A stretch of DNA of 64,000 bases, from assembly GCF_001715295.1 (NCBI RefSeq), contig NZ_MDKB01000005.1, forward strand, positions 187,645-251,644, in the 5' to 3' direction. Numbering within the stretch: the stretch's first letter is position 1; each line of letters starts with the position of its first letter. Made by a program: the position numbers and the translations under genes. The stretch comes from Streptomyces griseus (GTDB taxonomy: Bacteria > Actinomycetota > Actinomycetes > Streptomycetales > Streptomycetaceae). The notes below the pieces were generated by a model that had not been told where the DNA came from, searched no databases, and saw only the letters and a program-made list of their open reading frames with translations. Positions 40,444-49,772 of the stretch are shown here, one piece after another.

Positions 40444-43149
40444 TCAGGGGGCCGACGGCTCCGGATCCGCGGTGGTCTGGAGCATCTGCTCCGTCCAGAT
40501 GACCTTGCCGCCGTCGTCCGTGTAGCGGGTGCCCCAGCGTTCCGCCAGCTGGGCGACGAGGAAGAGGCCTCGCCCGCCCTCGTCCGTGGTGGCCGCCTGG
40601 CGGAGGTGGGGCGAGGTGCTGCTGCGGTCGGACACCTCGCAGATCAGGGTGCGGTCCCGGATCAGGCGTACGCGGATGGGCCCGGTGGCGTAGCGGATGG
40701 AGTTGGTGACCAGTTCGCTCAGGATCAGCTCGGTCGTGAAAGCCTCCTCGACCAGGCCCCACTCGACCAGCTTGCGGGACACGTCGGCGCGGACCCGGGA
40801 GACCGCAGCGGGGTCGGAGGGCACGTCCCAGTCGGCGACGTTCTCGGCGGCCAGCAGGCGGGTGCGGCCGACGAGCAGGGCGATGTCGTCGCGGGCACGC
40901 GCCGGGACGAGGACACGCAGGACGGCTTCGCAGATCTCCTCGGGTGTCCCGTCCGCGTGCTCGGCAAGGGTGCCGCGCAGCATCTGCAGTCCCTCGTCGA
41001 TGTCCCGGTGGCGGTCCTCGACGAGCCCGTCCGTGTAGAGGACCAGACGGCTGTCCTTCGGCAGCTGCACGTCCAGGGTCTCGAAGGGAAGGCCGCCGAG
41101 CCCCAGCGGCGGACCGCCGGGTACGTCGGCGAACTCGGCGCCGCCCCCGGGGCCGATGATCACCGGCTGGAGGTGGCCGGCCCGCGCCATGGTGCAGCGC
41201 CCGGACACCGGGTCGTAGATCGCGTAGAGACAGGTCGCCCCGGTGACGCCGCTCCCGGAGCCCTCGGCCGCCTCGTCCTGGTCGATGCGGGCGACGAGTT
41301 CGTCCAGGTGCCACAGCAGTTCGTCGGGCGGCAGGTCCAGGGTGGAGAAGTTGTGGACCGCGGTGCGCAGGCGCCCCATGGTGGCGGCCGCGTGGAGGCC
41401 GTGGCCCACGACGTCACCGACCACGAGCGCGACCCTGGCGCCCGGCAGGGGGATGATGTCGAACCAGTCCCCGCCCACGCCGCCGAGGCCGCCGAGCCCG
41501 GCCTGGGCGGGCAGGTAGCGGTAGGCGGCGTCGATGGCGCTCTGCTCGGGCAGGCCGCGCGGCAGGAGACTCCGCTGCAGCGTGACGGCCACGGTGTGCT
41601 CGCGGGAGTAGCGGCGGGCGTTGTCGATGCTCACCGCTGCGCGGGCGACGAGTTCCTCGGCCACCGAGAGGTCCTCCTCCTCGAAGCGGTCGGGCCTCTG
41701 CGCGCGCCAGAACATGGCCACCCCGAGGATGACGCCCCGGGCCCTCACGGGCACCGCGATCATCGAGTGGAAGCCGTGGTCGACGAGCTGCCGGGCGCGT
41801 TCGGGGTGCTGCTGCTGCCACCCGGAGAACCGCGCCAGCTCGGGATCGAGCACGGCCTGCCCCCTCTGCAGGCCGGCGCCGACGGCTGCGGTGGGCAGGA
41901 AGCGGATCACCGAGCCCAGCGGGTAGAGCCCGGTGTCGTCGCGGTCGCCGCTGAAGGCCGTGCGCCGCATGTCGGTGACCTTGCGGGAGGCCGTCGGCTC
42001 CTCGCCGCGCAGCACCGTCTCGGCCAGGTCCACGGTGGCGTAGTCGGCGAATCTGTCCGTGGCGAAGCGGGCCAGTTCCTCGCAGGTCTGTACGACGTCG
42101 AGGGCGGTGCCGATCTCGGTTCCCGCGTCGTACAGCAGTCGCAGCCGGCCCCGCGCCACGGCGGCCTTGCCGGTGAGGGCCTGGAGTTCCGTCGTGTCGC
42201 GCAGGGTGGTCACGGTGCCCGGCGGCCCGCCGTCCTGGTCCGTGGTGCGCTGGCTGACGGCCAGCAGCCGGTCGCCCACGGAGAGCACCTCGTCGGTCGC
42301 GATGCGTCCCGAGGACAGCAGCCCGGTGGTGACGGGATCGAGCCTCAGGTCGGTGACGGACCGCCCCTCGACGTCGGCGGGCAGACTCAGGAGGCGGCGC
42401 GCCTCGTCGTTGGCGAGCAGCAGCCGGCCGTCGCCGCCCACGATGAGCACCCCTTCGCGCACGGAGTGCAGGACGGCGTCGTGGTGCTCGTACATCCGGG
42501 TCATCTCGGCCGGCCCCAGGCCGCGCGTCTGGCGTCGCAGGCGTCTGCTGACGAGCGCGGTACCGGCGGTGGTGAGGACCAGGACCCCGGCGGCGGAGCC
42601 GAGCAGAAGGGGGAACTGCTGTTCGACGACCCCGCTCACGCTGGCGATGGTGATCCCGGCGGACACCGCTCCGATGACTCGGCCGTTCGTGTCGCGGACG
42701 GGCACCACCGCCTGGATCAGCGGCCCGATCGTCCCGGTGATCTTCTCCGTGACGACGTGCCCCTGGAGCGCGGGCTGCACGTCACCGACGAATCTCTTCC
42801 CGATGCGGTCGGGCAGGGGATGGGTGTAGCGGATGGCGTTCCGGTTGACCACGACGATGAAGTCGACGCCGGACCCCCGACGGGCGGCTTCGGCCTTCGG
42901 CTGGAGGACGGCACTGGGATCGCGGCTCCTGAACGCCGCTTCCATGCCGGGGGCGTTGGCGAAGGTCTCGGCCACGGCGACCGACCGGTTGCGAGCCTCC
43001 CGCTCGCTGTCGGCCCTGGACTGGAGCACAAGCGCGGCCATGGCGGCGGCCACGAGCAGCACCACGATCGCCACCTGCAGGAGAAAGACCTGACCAGCGA
43101 CGGTTCTCATCGGGAGAAACGAGCGCGGGCGGCCGTAGCGTCCGGCCAT
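40444..43149 (-). CDS. Membrane sensor PP2C (SpoIIE-type) phosphatase with C-terminal HATPase domain
   Basis: A 901-residue signalling protein. From the N-terminus: TM helix at 20-42; extracytoplasmic sCache-like sensor about 45-180 (DFIVVVNRNAIRYTHPLPDRIGKRF); second TM helix about 185-210; PAS domain (VREGVLIVGGDGRLLLANDEARRLL); GAF domain about 345-520; SpoIIE/PP2C domain about 540-755 (VGGDWFDIIPLPGARVALVVGDVVGHG with the metal Asp residues); RsbW-like HATPase about 765-895 (ILSELVTNSIRYATGP, EGGRGLFLVAQLAERWG). It should both dephosphorylate an anti-sigma antagonist and carry a kinase-like domain, in response to an external ligand. Start ATG 43149 is favoured by topology. Confidence 0.92.
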   Translation of the reverse strand: MAGRYGRPRSFLPMRTVAGQVFLLQVAIVVLLVAAAMAALVLQSRADSEREARNRSVAVAETFANAPGMEAAFRSRDPSAVLQPKAEAARRGSGVDFIVVVNRNAIRYTHPLPDRIGKRFVGDVQPALQGHVVTEKITGTIGPLIQAVVPVRDTNGRVIGAVSAGITIASVSGVVEQQFPLLLGSAAGVLVLTTAGTALVSRRLRRQTRGLGPAEMTRMYEHHDAVLHSVREGVLIVGGDGRLLLANDEARRLLSLPADVEGRSVTDLRLDPVTTGLLSSGRIATDEVLSVGDRLLAVSQRTTDQDGGPPGTVTTLRDTTELQALTGKAAVARGRLRLLYDAGTEIGTALDVVQTCEELARFATDRFADYATVDLAETVLRGEEPTASRKVTDMRRTAFSGDRDDTGLYPLGSVIRFLPTAAVGAGLQRGQAVLDPELARFSGWQQQHPERARQLVDHGFHSMIAVPVRARGVILGVAMFWRAQRPDRFEEEDLSVAEELVARAAVSIDNARRYSREHTVAVTLQRSLLPRGLPEQSAIDAAYRYLPAQAGLGGLGGVGGDWFDIIPLPGARVALVVGDVVGHGLHAAATMGRLRTAVHNFSTLDLPPDELLWHLDELVARIDQDEAAEGSGSGVTGATCLYAIYDPVSGRCTMARAGHLQPVIIGPGGGAEFADVPGGPPLGLGGLPFETLDVQLPKDSRLVLYTDGLVEDRHRDIDEGLQMLRGTLAEHADGTPEEICEAVLRVLVPARARDDIALLVGRTRLLAAENVADWDVPSDPAAVSRVRADVSRKLVEWGLVEEAFTTELILSELVTNSIRYATGPIRVRLIRDRTLICEVSDRSSTSPHLRQAATTDEGGRGLFLVAQLAERWGTRYTDDGGKVIWTEQMLQTTADPEPSAP

Positions 43150-43232
43150 GCCCCCCTTTCTACACCCTCCCCCTACGGCGGGCGAGCCGGTGCGTCCCTC
43201 GTCCCGGGGCCGGTTCGGGCCGGTGCGCCGGC

Positions 43233-43997
43233 TCACGGGGTCGGGATACCCGCGGGGCGGGCGGGGCGGCCGAAGCGTACGGGTACTCCCGGGGAGTACA
43301 GGACGCTCACCGGCTCGCCCACGGGCGCGGCGAGGCCCGCGGCACTGACCAGGTTCTCGTCGCACTCCAGGAGTTGAGCCCGGTGCAGCGGCCAGCGGGG
43401 GTGGGTGTTCGGCAGGTACATCGGCCGCCCGAAGAAGGTGCTGTGCATGCCCCAGCGGGCGGTCAGGAAGTGGTCGAGCGGACCGGGGGCGACGACCGGG
43501 TCGCCGATCCGCAGCACGATCCGGCTGTGGGCGCCGCGCGGCCCGGGCAGACGCCGGCTGCTGGAGTAGGTGACGGTGCCGGCGTCGTGCCGGATCGACA
43601 TGCGGGACCACACGTAGGGCAGCCGGAACACCGTGCGGGCCACGGCCACGGGTATCAGCCGGGAGGCGTCCAGCGAGCGGAAGACCACTCCGCGCCGCCC
43701 GTGGGAGTCCCGCGAGTACAGGCGGACGTTCGTCTCGGGAAAGGTACCGAGATAGGGGACGCCGGGGAGGCGGAACCAGCCGACCCGGTGCATGCGGAAG
43801 GCGACGAGGCCGACGTAGGTGACGCCGTCCAGGGTGTCGGGCACCGTACCGGCGGGAAGGAGCGGAGCCACGTCGGCGGGGTCGGCCGCCCAGTGGAGGA
43901 ACGCCAGGTCCAGCCAGGACTGGGTCATCAGGGGGCTCAGCCCGGGGTGGGGCGGGTCCGGGACGATCTCCTGGGGCGCACGGGGCGGTGACGGCAC
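43233..43997 (-). CDS. DUF2071-family protein
   Basis: A 254-residue protein with the full DUF2071 signature: SWLDLAFLHWAADPADVAPLLP, then LDGVTYVGLVAFRMHRVG, ETNVRLYSRDSHGRRGVVFRSLDASRLIPVAVARTVFRLPY and HFLTARWGMHS. It has an acetoacetate-decarboxylase-like fold and unknown function. I use GTG 43997 because the family normally begins 20 or so residues before the SWLDL block; an ATG at 43928 is the alternative. It lies 84 bases upstream of the phosphatase gene on the same strand. Confidence 0.85.
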   Translation of the reverse strand: MPSPPRAPQEIVPDPPHPGLSPLMTQSWLDLAFLHWAADPADVAPLLPAGTVPDTLDGVTYVGLVAFRMHRVGWFRLPGVPYLGTFPETNVRLYSRDSHGRRGVVFRSLDASRLIPVAVARTVFRLPYVWSRMSIRHDAGTVTYSSSRRLPGPRGAHSRIVLRIGDPVVAPGPLDHFLTARWGMHSTFFGRPMYLPNTHPRWPLHRAQLLECDENLVSAAGLAAPVGEPVSVLYSPGVPVRFGRPARPAGIPTP

Positions 43998-44605
43998 CTC
44001 ACCAGCATGGCAGAGCGGGTCCGGCCGTACGGGGCGGGGGCGCGCCCGGCTCCCGGACGACCGGGAATGCCGTGCACGGTCCGGCGCGGGGAGAGCGGCG
44101 AGCGGGAGGACCATGCCCCGCGGCCACCGGCGAGACCGTGATCCGCGCGTGGCGCACCCTCGAGGACGGCCGGCCGGGAGGCGTGTGGACCGTCGGCCCC
44201 CTTCCCTTTGCCTTCGCCGGGGCATCCGGCACCCCTCCGGAGGCGACCGGAAAGCGGAGAAACCGCGAAGGAGTGCGCGCATTTCCTACCGAGGGGTAGG
44301 CCCGTCGGCCTCCTTGCTATACCTTGCGTCTAATAAGCCGGGGCAGGGCGCTGCCTCACAGTGATCCACCGGAGGTGTCGGTCATGGCGGTCGGAGGAAC
44401 ACGACCGCGGCACGCCACCGGCGGCAGAGGCACGGAAAGCCGGGGTTGACCGCCCGCCCACCGCGCCCCCTCCACCGCAGGCCACGCCCGCGCTCCGGCC
44501 CCCGCACGGCGCCCCGAGGGCGGCGGTCGCACTCTCGTGCCCCGCACGCCTTCCGGCGCCCGCCCCCGCAGCCGTTCGACCGCACGCGAACCGAGGAGCC
44601 GCACC
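43998..44605. other. Intergenic region with promoter for the diiron oxygenase pair
   Basis: About 600 bases between divergent genes. The only clear feature is the inverted repeat and promoter-like A+T-rich patch around 44285-44336. Remaining open frames look non-coding. Confidence 0.5.
44285..44336 (+). promoter_or_regulatory. Operator-like repeat and promoter upstream of diiron oxygenase gene
   Basis: CCTACC-GAGG-GGTAGG (44285-44300) is a perfect 6-4-6 inverted repeat. TATACC (44318-44323) lies 17 bases after it, and TAATAA follows at 44331. The layout suggests a repressor site over the -35 region. The ribosome-binding site of the gene is 260 bases further on, so a long leader would be transcribed. 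Confidence 0.4.
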
Positions 44606-45520
44606 ATGGCAAGCAGCACCGTCCGGCCGGAAGCCCAGGACCGGCCCGAAGACCACGAAGTCGCCCGCCGCCTGCTCGACTCGGCGGCCACGCTGGCGTA
44701 CGACCCCGCCACGGAGGTCGACTGGGAGACCCCGCTGGACAAGGCCTTCCACGGCGCCAGCCCCGAGTGGAGCACCCTGTACGGCACGGCGTACTGGCAG
44801 GAGATGAGCGAGGCCCAGCGCAGGGAACTGACCCGCCACGAGGCGGCGTCGGTGGCCAGCACGGGCATCTGGTTCGAGATGATCCTGCAGCAGATGGTGC
44901 TCCGCGACATCTACGCGAAGGACCCGGCGGGGGCCGACGTGCAGTGGGCGCTGACCGAGATAGCCGAGGAGTGCCGGCACTCGATCATGTTCGCCCGCGG
45001 GGCGCGGAAGCTGGGCGCGCCCGCCTACCGGCCGCACCGGCTCGCGATCGAGCTCGGGCGGGCCTTCAAGACGGTCGCGTTCGGCGAGGCGGCCTACGCG
45101 GCCATCCTGGTCGCGGAGGAGGTCCTCGACGTCATGCAGCGCGACTGGATGCGCGACGAGCGGGTCGTGCCGTTCGTACGGACCATCAACAACATCCATG
45201 TCGTCGAGGAGTCCCGGCACATGAAGTTCGCCCGCGCCGAGACGCGCCGGCACCTGAGCGGGGCCGGACGGGTGCGCCGCCGGATCCACGCGCTCGTGAT
45301 CGCGATCGCCTCGTACGTCATCGTGACCAGCATGGTCAACAAGAACGTGTACGCCGACGCCGGACTCGACGGGAAGCGGGCCATCGCCGAGGCGAAGGCC
45401 AACGAGCACCACAAGTCGATGATGCGTTCGAGCTGTGCGGGGCTCATGGACTTCCTCGCCTCGGCCCGCCTGCTCACCAAGCCGGCGCTGTTCTTCTACA
45501 AGCGCGCCCACCTGATCTGA
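44606..45520 (+). CDS. AurF-type diiron N-oxygenase-like protein
   Basis: A 304-residue helical diiron protein of the AurF (p-aminobenzoate N-oxygenase) family. Iron ligands can be traced as Glu91, EECRH (Glu121/122, His125), Glu171/172, His198 and EESRH (Glu201/202, His205). This equals the two EExxH motifs plus the extra histidine typical of AurF. AurF oxidises aryl amines to nitro groups using O2 and two electrons per step. Start ATG 44606 has GAGGAG seven bases upstream. The ferredoxin/reductase gene starts 9 bases after its stop, so an electron supply is made with it. No other natural-product genes are beside it, so the substrate is unknown. Confidence 0.88.
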   Translation: MASSTVRPEAQDRPEDHEVARRLLDSAATLAYDPATEVDWETPLDKAFHGASPEWSTLYGTAYWQEMSEAQRRELTRHEAASVASTGIWFEMILQQMVLRDIYAKDPAGADVQWALTEIAEECRHSIMFARGARKLGAPAYRPHRLAIELGRAFKTVAFGEAAYAAILVAEEVLDVMQRDWMRDERVVPFVRTINNIHVVEESRHMKFARAETRRHLSGAGRVRRRIHALVIAIASYVIVTSMVNKNVYADAGLDGKRAIAEAKANEHHKSMMRSSCAGLMDFLASARLLTKPALFFYKRAHLI

Positions 45521-45529
45521 GCGGACGAC

Positions 45530-47179
45530 ATGACCTACGCCATCACCCAGACGTGCTGCAGCGACGCCGCCTGCGTCGCGGTGTGCCCCGTCAACTGCAT
45601 CCATCCGGCGCCCGGGGAGGAGGACTTCGGCAGCACGGAGATGCTGTACATCGACCCGAGGTCCTGCATCGACTGCGGGGCCTGCGCCGACGCCTGCCCG
45701 GTCGACGCGGTCTTCCCCGTGGACACGCTGTCCGGGGCGCAGAAGGAGTACGGGCCGATCAACGCGGCGTACTTCGCCGGCCGGGAGCCCGCACCGGTCG
45801 ACGAGGGCCCGAACTTCCACGCCTGGGGCGCACCCGCCTTCGCCCGCAGCCTCCCCTCCGACTTCCCGCCGATCCGGGTCGCGGTGGTCGGTACGGGCCC
45901 GGCCGGGATGTACGCCGCGGAGGACCTGCTGCTGCACACCGGTGCCGAGGTGACGCTGATCGACCGGCTGCCCGTCGCGGGCGGGCTCCTGCGCTACGGC
46001 GTGGCGCCCGACCACCTGTCGACCAAGAAGGCGGGCGACGCCTTCGCCAGGTTCCACACCCATCCGCGCGTGCGCATGTACCTCGGCCTCGACGTGGGAG
46101 AGGACATCACGCCGGAGGAACTCGCCGAGCACCACGACGCGGTCGTCTACGCCGTCGGCGCCTCCACCGGTCGCCGGCTCGGGATCCCGGGCGAGGACCT
46201 GGCCGGCAGCCTCTGCGCGACGACGTTCGTGTCCTGGTACAACGCCCACCCCGAGACCCCTGCGGACACCGTCGCTCCCGCCACGGACCGGGTGGTCGTG
46301 GTCGGTAACGGCAACGTCGCCCTGGACGCGGCCCGCATCCTGGTGTCGGACCCGGACGCGCTGGCCGGCAGCGACATCGCCGACCACGCACTCGACGCCC
46401 TGCGCTCCGGCGGGGTGCGCGAGGTGGTGGTGCTCGGCCGGCGGGGCCCGCAGGACGCGGCGTACACCCGCTCGGAACTGCTGGCCCTCACACACCTGCC
46501 GGGCGTCGAGCTGGTCGTCGACGACCACGACCCGCGGATCGGCGCGGCCGTCGACGCGGCCGGCGAGGACGACAAGGCGGCGGTCCTGCGGGGAGTCACC
46601 CGCGAGCAGGTGGACTGGTCGCTCGCCCCGGGGGCGGGCCGGCGCATCGTGTTCCGCTTCCACTCGGAGGCGGTGGAGATGCTGGGCGAGGACGGCGTGC
46701 GTGCCGTACGGGTCACGGGCGGCCCCGACGGCCCGGAGATCGCGGCGGGAATGGTGCTGCGGGCCGTCGGCTACCGCGGGGTACCGGTCGCGGGGCTGCC
46801 GTTCGACGAGTCGACGGGCACCGTCCCGCACGAGGGCGGCCGCGTGGCGGGCCGGCCCGGCACGTACGTCGTGGGATGGATCAAGCGGGGCCCCTCCGGC
46901 GGGATCGGCGCCAACCGGGTCTGCGCGGCCGAGACCGTCGGCACGCTGCTGGCCGACGCGGTGGAGGGCGCGCTGCCCGCGCCCCGGCACGCACCGAGGG
47001 CCTTCCGGCGGCTGGTGCGGGGTCGCACGCGCGCGGTCGTCGACGCCCGTGGGCTGGCGGAGATCGACCGGGCCGAGCTGGCCAGGGGGCGCCTGGAAGG
47101 ACGGCCCCGGGTGAAGTTCGCGACGGTGGCGGAGCTGGTGGCGGCGTCGAAGCGCGGCCGCTTGCGACTCACCCGCTGA
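45530..47179 (+). CDS. Fused ferredoxin - ferredoxin-NADP(+) reductase
   Basis: A 549-residue fusion. Residues 1-70 are a bacterial ferredoxin with cysteines at 9, 15, 19, 23, 46, 49, 52 and 56, enough for two clusters (a seven- or eight-iron type). Residues 113-549 are an adrenodoxin-reductase-like (FprA-type) flavoprotein: FAD motif VAVVGTGPAGMYAAE near 117, NADPH motif VVVVGNGNVALDAAR near 262, and a final GWIKRGPSGGIGANR block near 455 contacting FAD. It would move electrons from NADPH to its own iron-sulfur clusters and on to an oxygenase. The 9-base spacing from the AurF-like gene makes that protein the obvious acceptor. Confidence 0.93.
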   Translation: MTYAITQTCCSDAACVAVCPVNCIHPAPGEEDFGSTEMLYIDPRSCIDCGACADACPVDAVFPVDTLSGAQKEYGPINAAYFAGREPAPVDEGPNFHAWGAPAFARSLPSDFPPIRVAVVGTGPAGMYAAEDLLLHTGAEVTLIDRLPVAGGLLRYGVAPDHLSTKKAGDAFARFHTHPRVRMYLGLDVGEDITPEELAEHHDAVVYAVGASTGRRLGIPGEDLAGSLCATTFVSWYNAHPETPADTVAPATDRVVVVGNGNVALDAARILVSDPDALAGSDIADHALDALRSGGVREVVVLGRRGPQDAAYTRSELLALTHLPGVELVVDDHDPRIGAAVDAAGEDDKAAVLRGVTREQVDWSLAPGAGRRIVFRFHSEAVEMLGEDGVRAVRVTGGPDGPEIAAGMVLRAVGYRGVPVAGLPFDESTGTVPHEGGRVAGRPGTYVVGWIKRGPSGGIGANRVCAAETVGTLLADAVEGALPAPRHAPRAFRRLVRGRTRAVVDARGLAEIDRAELARGRLEGRPRVKFATVAELVAASKRGRLRLTR

Positions 47180-47197
47180 CGGCCTGATCCGGCTCCG

Positions 47198-47230
47198 GCC
47201 CGCCGCCCCGACCGGCTGAACGCGGCGGGC
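47198..47230 (+). terminator. Hairpin after ferredoxin reductase gene
   Basis: GCCCGCCGC / GCGGCGGGC perfect 9-base arms, 15-base loop, 19 bases past the stop codon. Confidence 0.5.
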
Positions 47231-47381
47231 GCGCCGGGCCGGCGCCCGGGGAGTTCCGGGCCCGAGCAGAAGCGGACAGCCCCTCCTCCCGCGGCGGACG
47301 ATTGCGGGGCACCGCGCCGGCCGTGCGGCCGGGACCTGCCGGCCGGGCTGTGATCACGGCCGTCCGGGGTACGGGGACTGC

Positions 47382-48139
47382 GTGGACGAAGTGGCACAGG
47401 CAGGTCTGTGGGGGCTGGTGGCCGGTTCGGCACTGCTCCTCGGCGCGGCGGCCGGTTACGGCGTGCGGGTACCGCAGCGGGTGATCGCGACCGTCATGGC
47501 CTTCGGCGCGGGGGTCCTGATCTCCGCCGTCTCCTTCGAACTGGTCGGGGAGGCGTACGACCAGGCAGGGCTGGCACCCGCCGCCGTGGGGACGCTCGGC
47601 GGGGCCGTCGCCTACACGGTGGGGAACCTGTGGCCGGCCCGCCGCGGGGCGCGGCACCGCAAGAGGTCCGGGTAGGGGCAGGTTCAGCCGTCCGAGGCCG
47701 AGCAGGGCGGTTCCGGGCTGGCGCTCGCCCGGGGGGGGCGCTGCTCGACGGCGTGCCGGAGTCCGCGGTCATCGGGGTGAGCCTCCTCGACGGCGGTGCG
47801 GTGAGTCTGGTGACGGTGGCTGCCGTGTTCATCAGCAACGTCCCGGAGGGATTGTCGAGCGCGGCGGGTATGCGGAAGGCCGGCCGCGGCAAGACGTACG
47901 TCTTCGGCGTCTGGGGGGCGATCGCCGCGACGTGCGCCGTGTCCGCGGTCCTCGGCTACACCGTCGTCGGCGGTTTCTCACCGGCCGTGATCGCCGCGGT
48001 CACCGCCGTCGCCGCAGGCGCCGTACTCGCCATGATCGCGGACACGATGATCCCCGAGGCCTTCGAGGACACGCACCTCGCCATGGGTCTGATCATCGTC
48101 AGCGGCTTCCTGGTGTCCTTCGCGCTCTCCCACGCCTGA
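47382..48139 (+). pseudogene. ZIP-family metal transporter, interrupted by amber codon and G8 frameshift
   Basis: Starting at GTG 47382 the frame encodes ZIP-type helices (GLVAGSALLLGAAAGYGV, VMAFGAGVLISAVSFELVGEA) and reaches TAG at 47673. Past the TAG the same frame still reads family-like sequence (QPSEAEQGGSGLALA) until a run of eight G at 47731-47738. The transporter then continues one frame over: LLDGVPESAVIGVSLL, VFISNVPEGLSSAAG, VWGAIAATCAV and a long C-terminal helix ending at 48139. ZIP proteins import zinc and related metals; both PE-containing metal helices are present. Two independent lesions imply decay, unless the G run is a sequencing error and the TAG is read through. Confidence 0.75.
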
Positions 48140-48319
48140 CCTGTCCGTTCCCGCCCGCCCTGCGGCGCGGCCGACTCGCGTGACCCCTGCCCCGCCCGGC
48201 TCCGGATCCCGCTCCGGGCGCCCTCGGCCGGGCAGGGGAACCGCTCGGCGGGACCGTCCGGATGATCAGAAAATCGAGGGGCTAACATATGAGCACCGCC
48301 TAGCTCGAAAGATGGACCT

Positions 48320-49765
48320 GTGACTGTCAACGAAGACGCGTTCACGAACTGGAAGACCCGCGAGGAGATCGCGGAGTCGATGATCCCGATCATCGGGAAG
48401 CTGCACCGGGAGCGGGACGTCACGGTCCTCCTCCACAGCCGCTCCCTGGTGAACAGGTCGGTGGTCAGCCTCCTGAAGATCCACCGGTTCGCCCGCCAGA
48501 TAGCCGGCGAGGAACTCTCGGTCACGGAGACGATGCCTTTCCTGCAGGCGCTCACCACCCTGGACCTCGGCCCGGCCCAGATCGACATCGGCATGCTCGC
48601 CGCCACCTACCGGTCCGACGGTCACGGCCTGTCCGTCGCCGAGTTCACCGCCGAGGCGGTCGCCGGCGCGACGGGCGCCAACAAGATCGAGCGCCGCGAG
48701 CCGCGCGATGTCGTGCTCTACGGATTCGGCCGCATCGGCCGCCTCGTCGCCCGTCTGCTGATCGAGAAGGCCGGTTCCGGCAACGGCCTGCGGCTGCGTG
48801 CCATCGTCGTCCGCAGGGCGGCCGGACAGGACCTGGTCAAGCGCGCCTCGCTGCTGCGGCGCGACTCCATCCACGGCCAGTTCCAGGGGACGATCACGGT
48901 CGACGAGGCGAACAGCCGGATCGTCGCCAACGGCAACGAGATCAAGGTGATCTACTCCGACGACCCGGCCTCGCTGGACTACACGGAGCACGGGATCAAG
49001 GACGCCATCCTCATCGACAACACCGGCCGGTGGCGCGACCGCGAGGGCCTGTCCCAGCACCTGCGTCCCGGGATCGCCAAGGTCGTCCTCACCGCGCCGG
49101 GCAAGGGCGACGTCCCCAACATCGTGCACGGTGTCAACCACGACACGATCAAGCCGGACGAGCAGATCCTGTCCTGCGCGTCCTGCACGACCAATGCCAT
49201 CGTGCCGCCGCTGAAGGCGATGGACGACGAGTACGGCGTCCTGCGGGGCCACGTGGAGACCGTCCACTCGTTCACCAACGACCAGAACCTGCTGGACAAT
49301 TACCACGCGTCCGACCGCCGGGGCCGTTCGGCACCGCTGAACATGGTCATCACCGAGACCGGCGCCGCCTCCGCCGTCGCGAAGGCGCTGCCCGACCTCG
49401 ACGCGAAGATCACCGGCAGCTCCATCCGCGTACCCGTGCCGGACGTCTCGATCGCGATCCTCAATCTGCAGCTCGGCCGGGAGACCACCCGCGAGGACGT
49501 CCTCGACTACCTGCGCAACGTGTCCCTGACCTCGCCGCTCAAGCGGCAGATCGACTTCATCAGCGCCCCCGACGCCGTGTCGAGCGACTTCATCGGCTCG
49601 CGCCACGCCTCGATCGTCGACGCCGGCGCCACCAAGGTCGAGGGTGACAACGCGATCCTGTACCTCTGGTACGACAACGAGTTCGGCTACTCCTGCCAGG
49701 TCATCCGGGTCGTCCAGCACGTCTCGGGCGTCGAGTACCCCACCTACCCGGCGCCCGCTCCCTGA
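48320..49765 (+). CDS. gap: Glyceraldehyde-3-phosphate dehydrogenase, long form
   Basis: A 481-residue GAPDH of the type found in high-GC Gram-positives in addition to the short glycolytic enzyme. About 125 extra residues (helical, TREEIAESMIPIIGKLHRERDV) precede the NAD-binding domain (YGFGRIGRLVARLL at 134-147). The active-site cysteine is Cys289 in SCASCTTN, with the catalytic His about 180 residues later. It would oxidise glyceraldehyde-3-phosphate; the long form may have a gluconeogenic or regulatory role. Start GTG 48320 has only GATGGA nearby, a weak ribosome-binding site. It is followed by two strong hairpins, so it is monocistronic. Confidence 0.95.
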   Translation: MTVNEDAFTNWKTREEIAESMIPIIGKLHRERDVTVLLHSRSLVNRSVVSLLKIHRFARQIAGEELSVTETMPFLQALTTLDLGPAQIDIGMLAATYRSDGHGLSVAEFTAEAVAGATGANKIERREPRDVVLYGFGRIGRLVARLLIEKAGSGNGLRLRAIVVRRAAGQDLVKRASLLRRDSIHGQFQGTITVDEANSRIVANGNEIKVIYSDDPASLDYTEHGIKDAILIDNTGRWRDREGLSQHLRPGIAKVVLTAPGKGDVPNIVHGVNHDTIKPDEQILSCASCTTNAIVPPLKAMDDEYGVLRGHVETVHSFTNDQNLLDNYHASDRRGRSAPLNMVITETGAASAVAKALPDLDAKITGSSIRVPVPDVSIAILNLQLGRETTREDVLDYLRNVSLTSPLKRQIDFISAPDAVSSDFIGSRHASIVDAGATKVEGDNAILYLWYDNEFGYSCQVIRVVQHVSGVEYPTYPAPAP

Positions 49766-49772
49766 GCCCGCT

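Noticed and set aside
48289..48303. A four-codon ATG-to-TAG mini-ORF just before gap
   Set aside because: Too short to argue for a leader peptide; no ribosome-binding site and no attenuator-like structure beside it.
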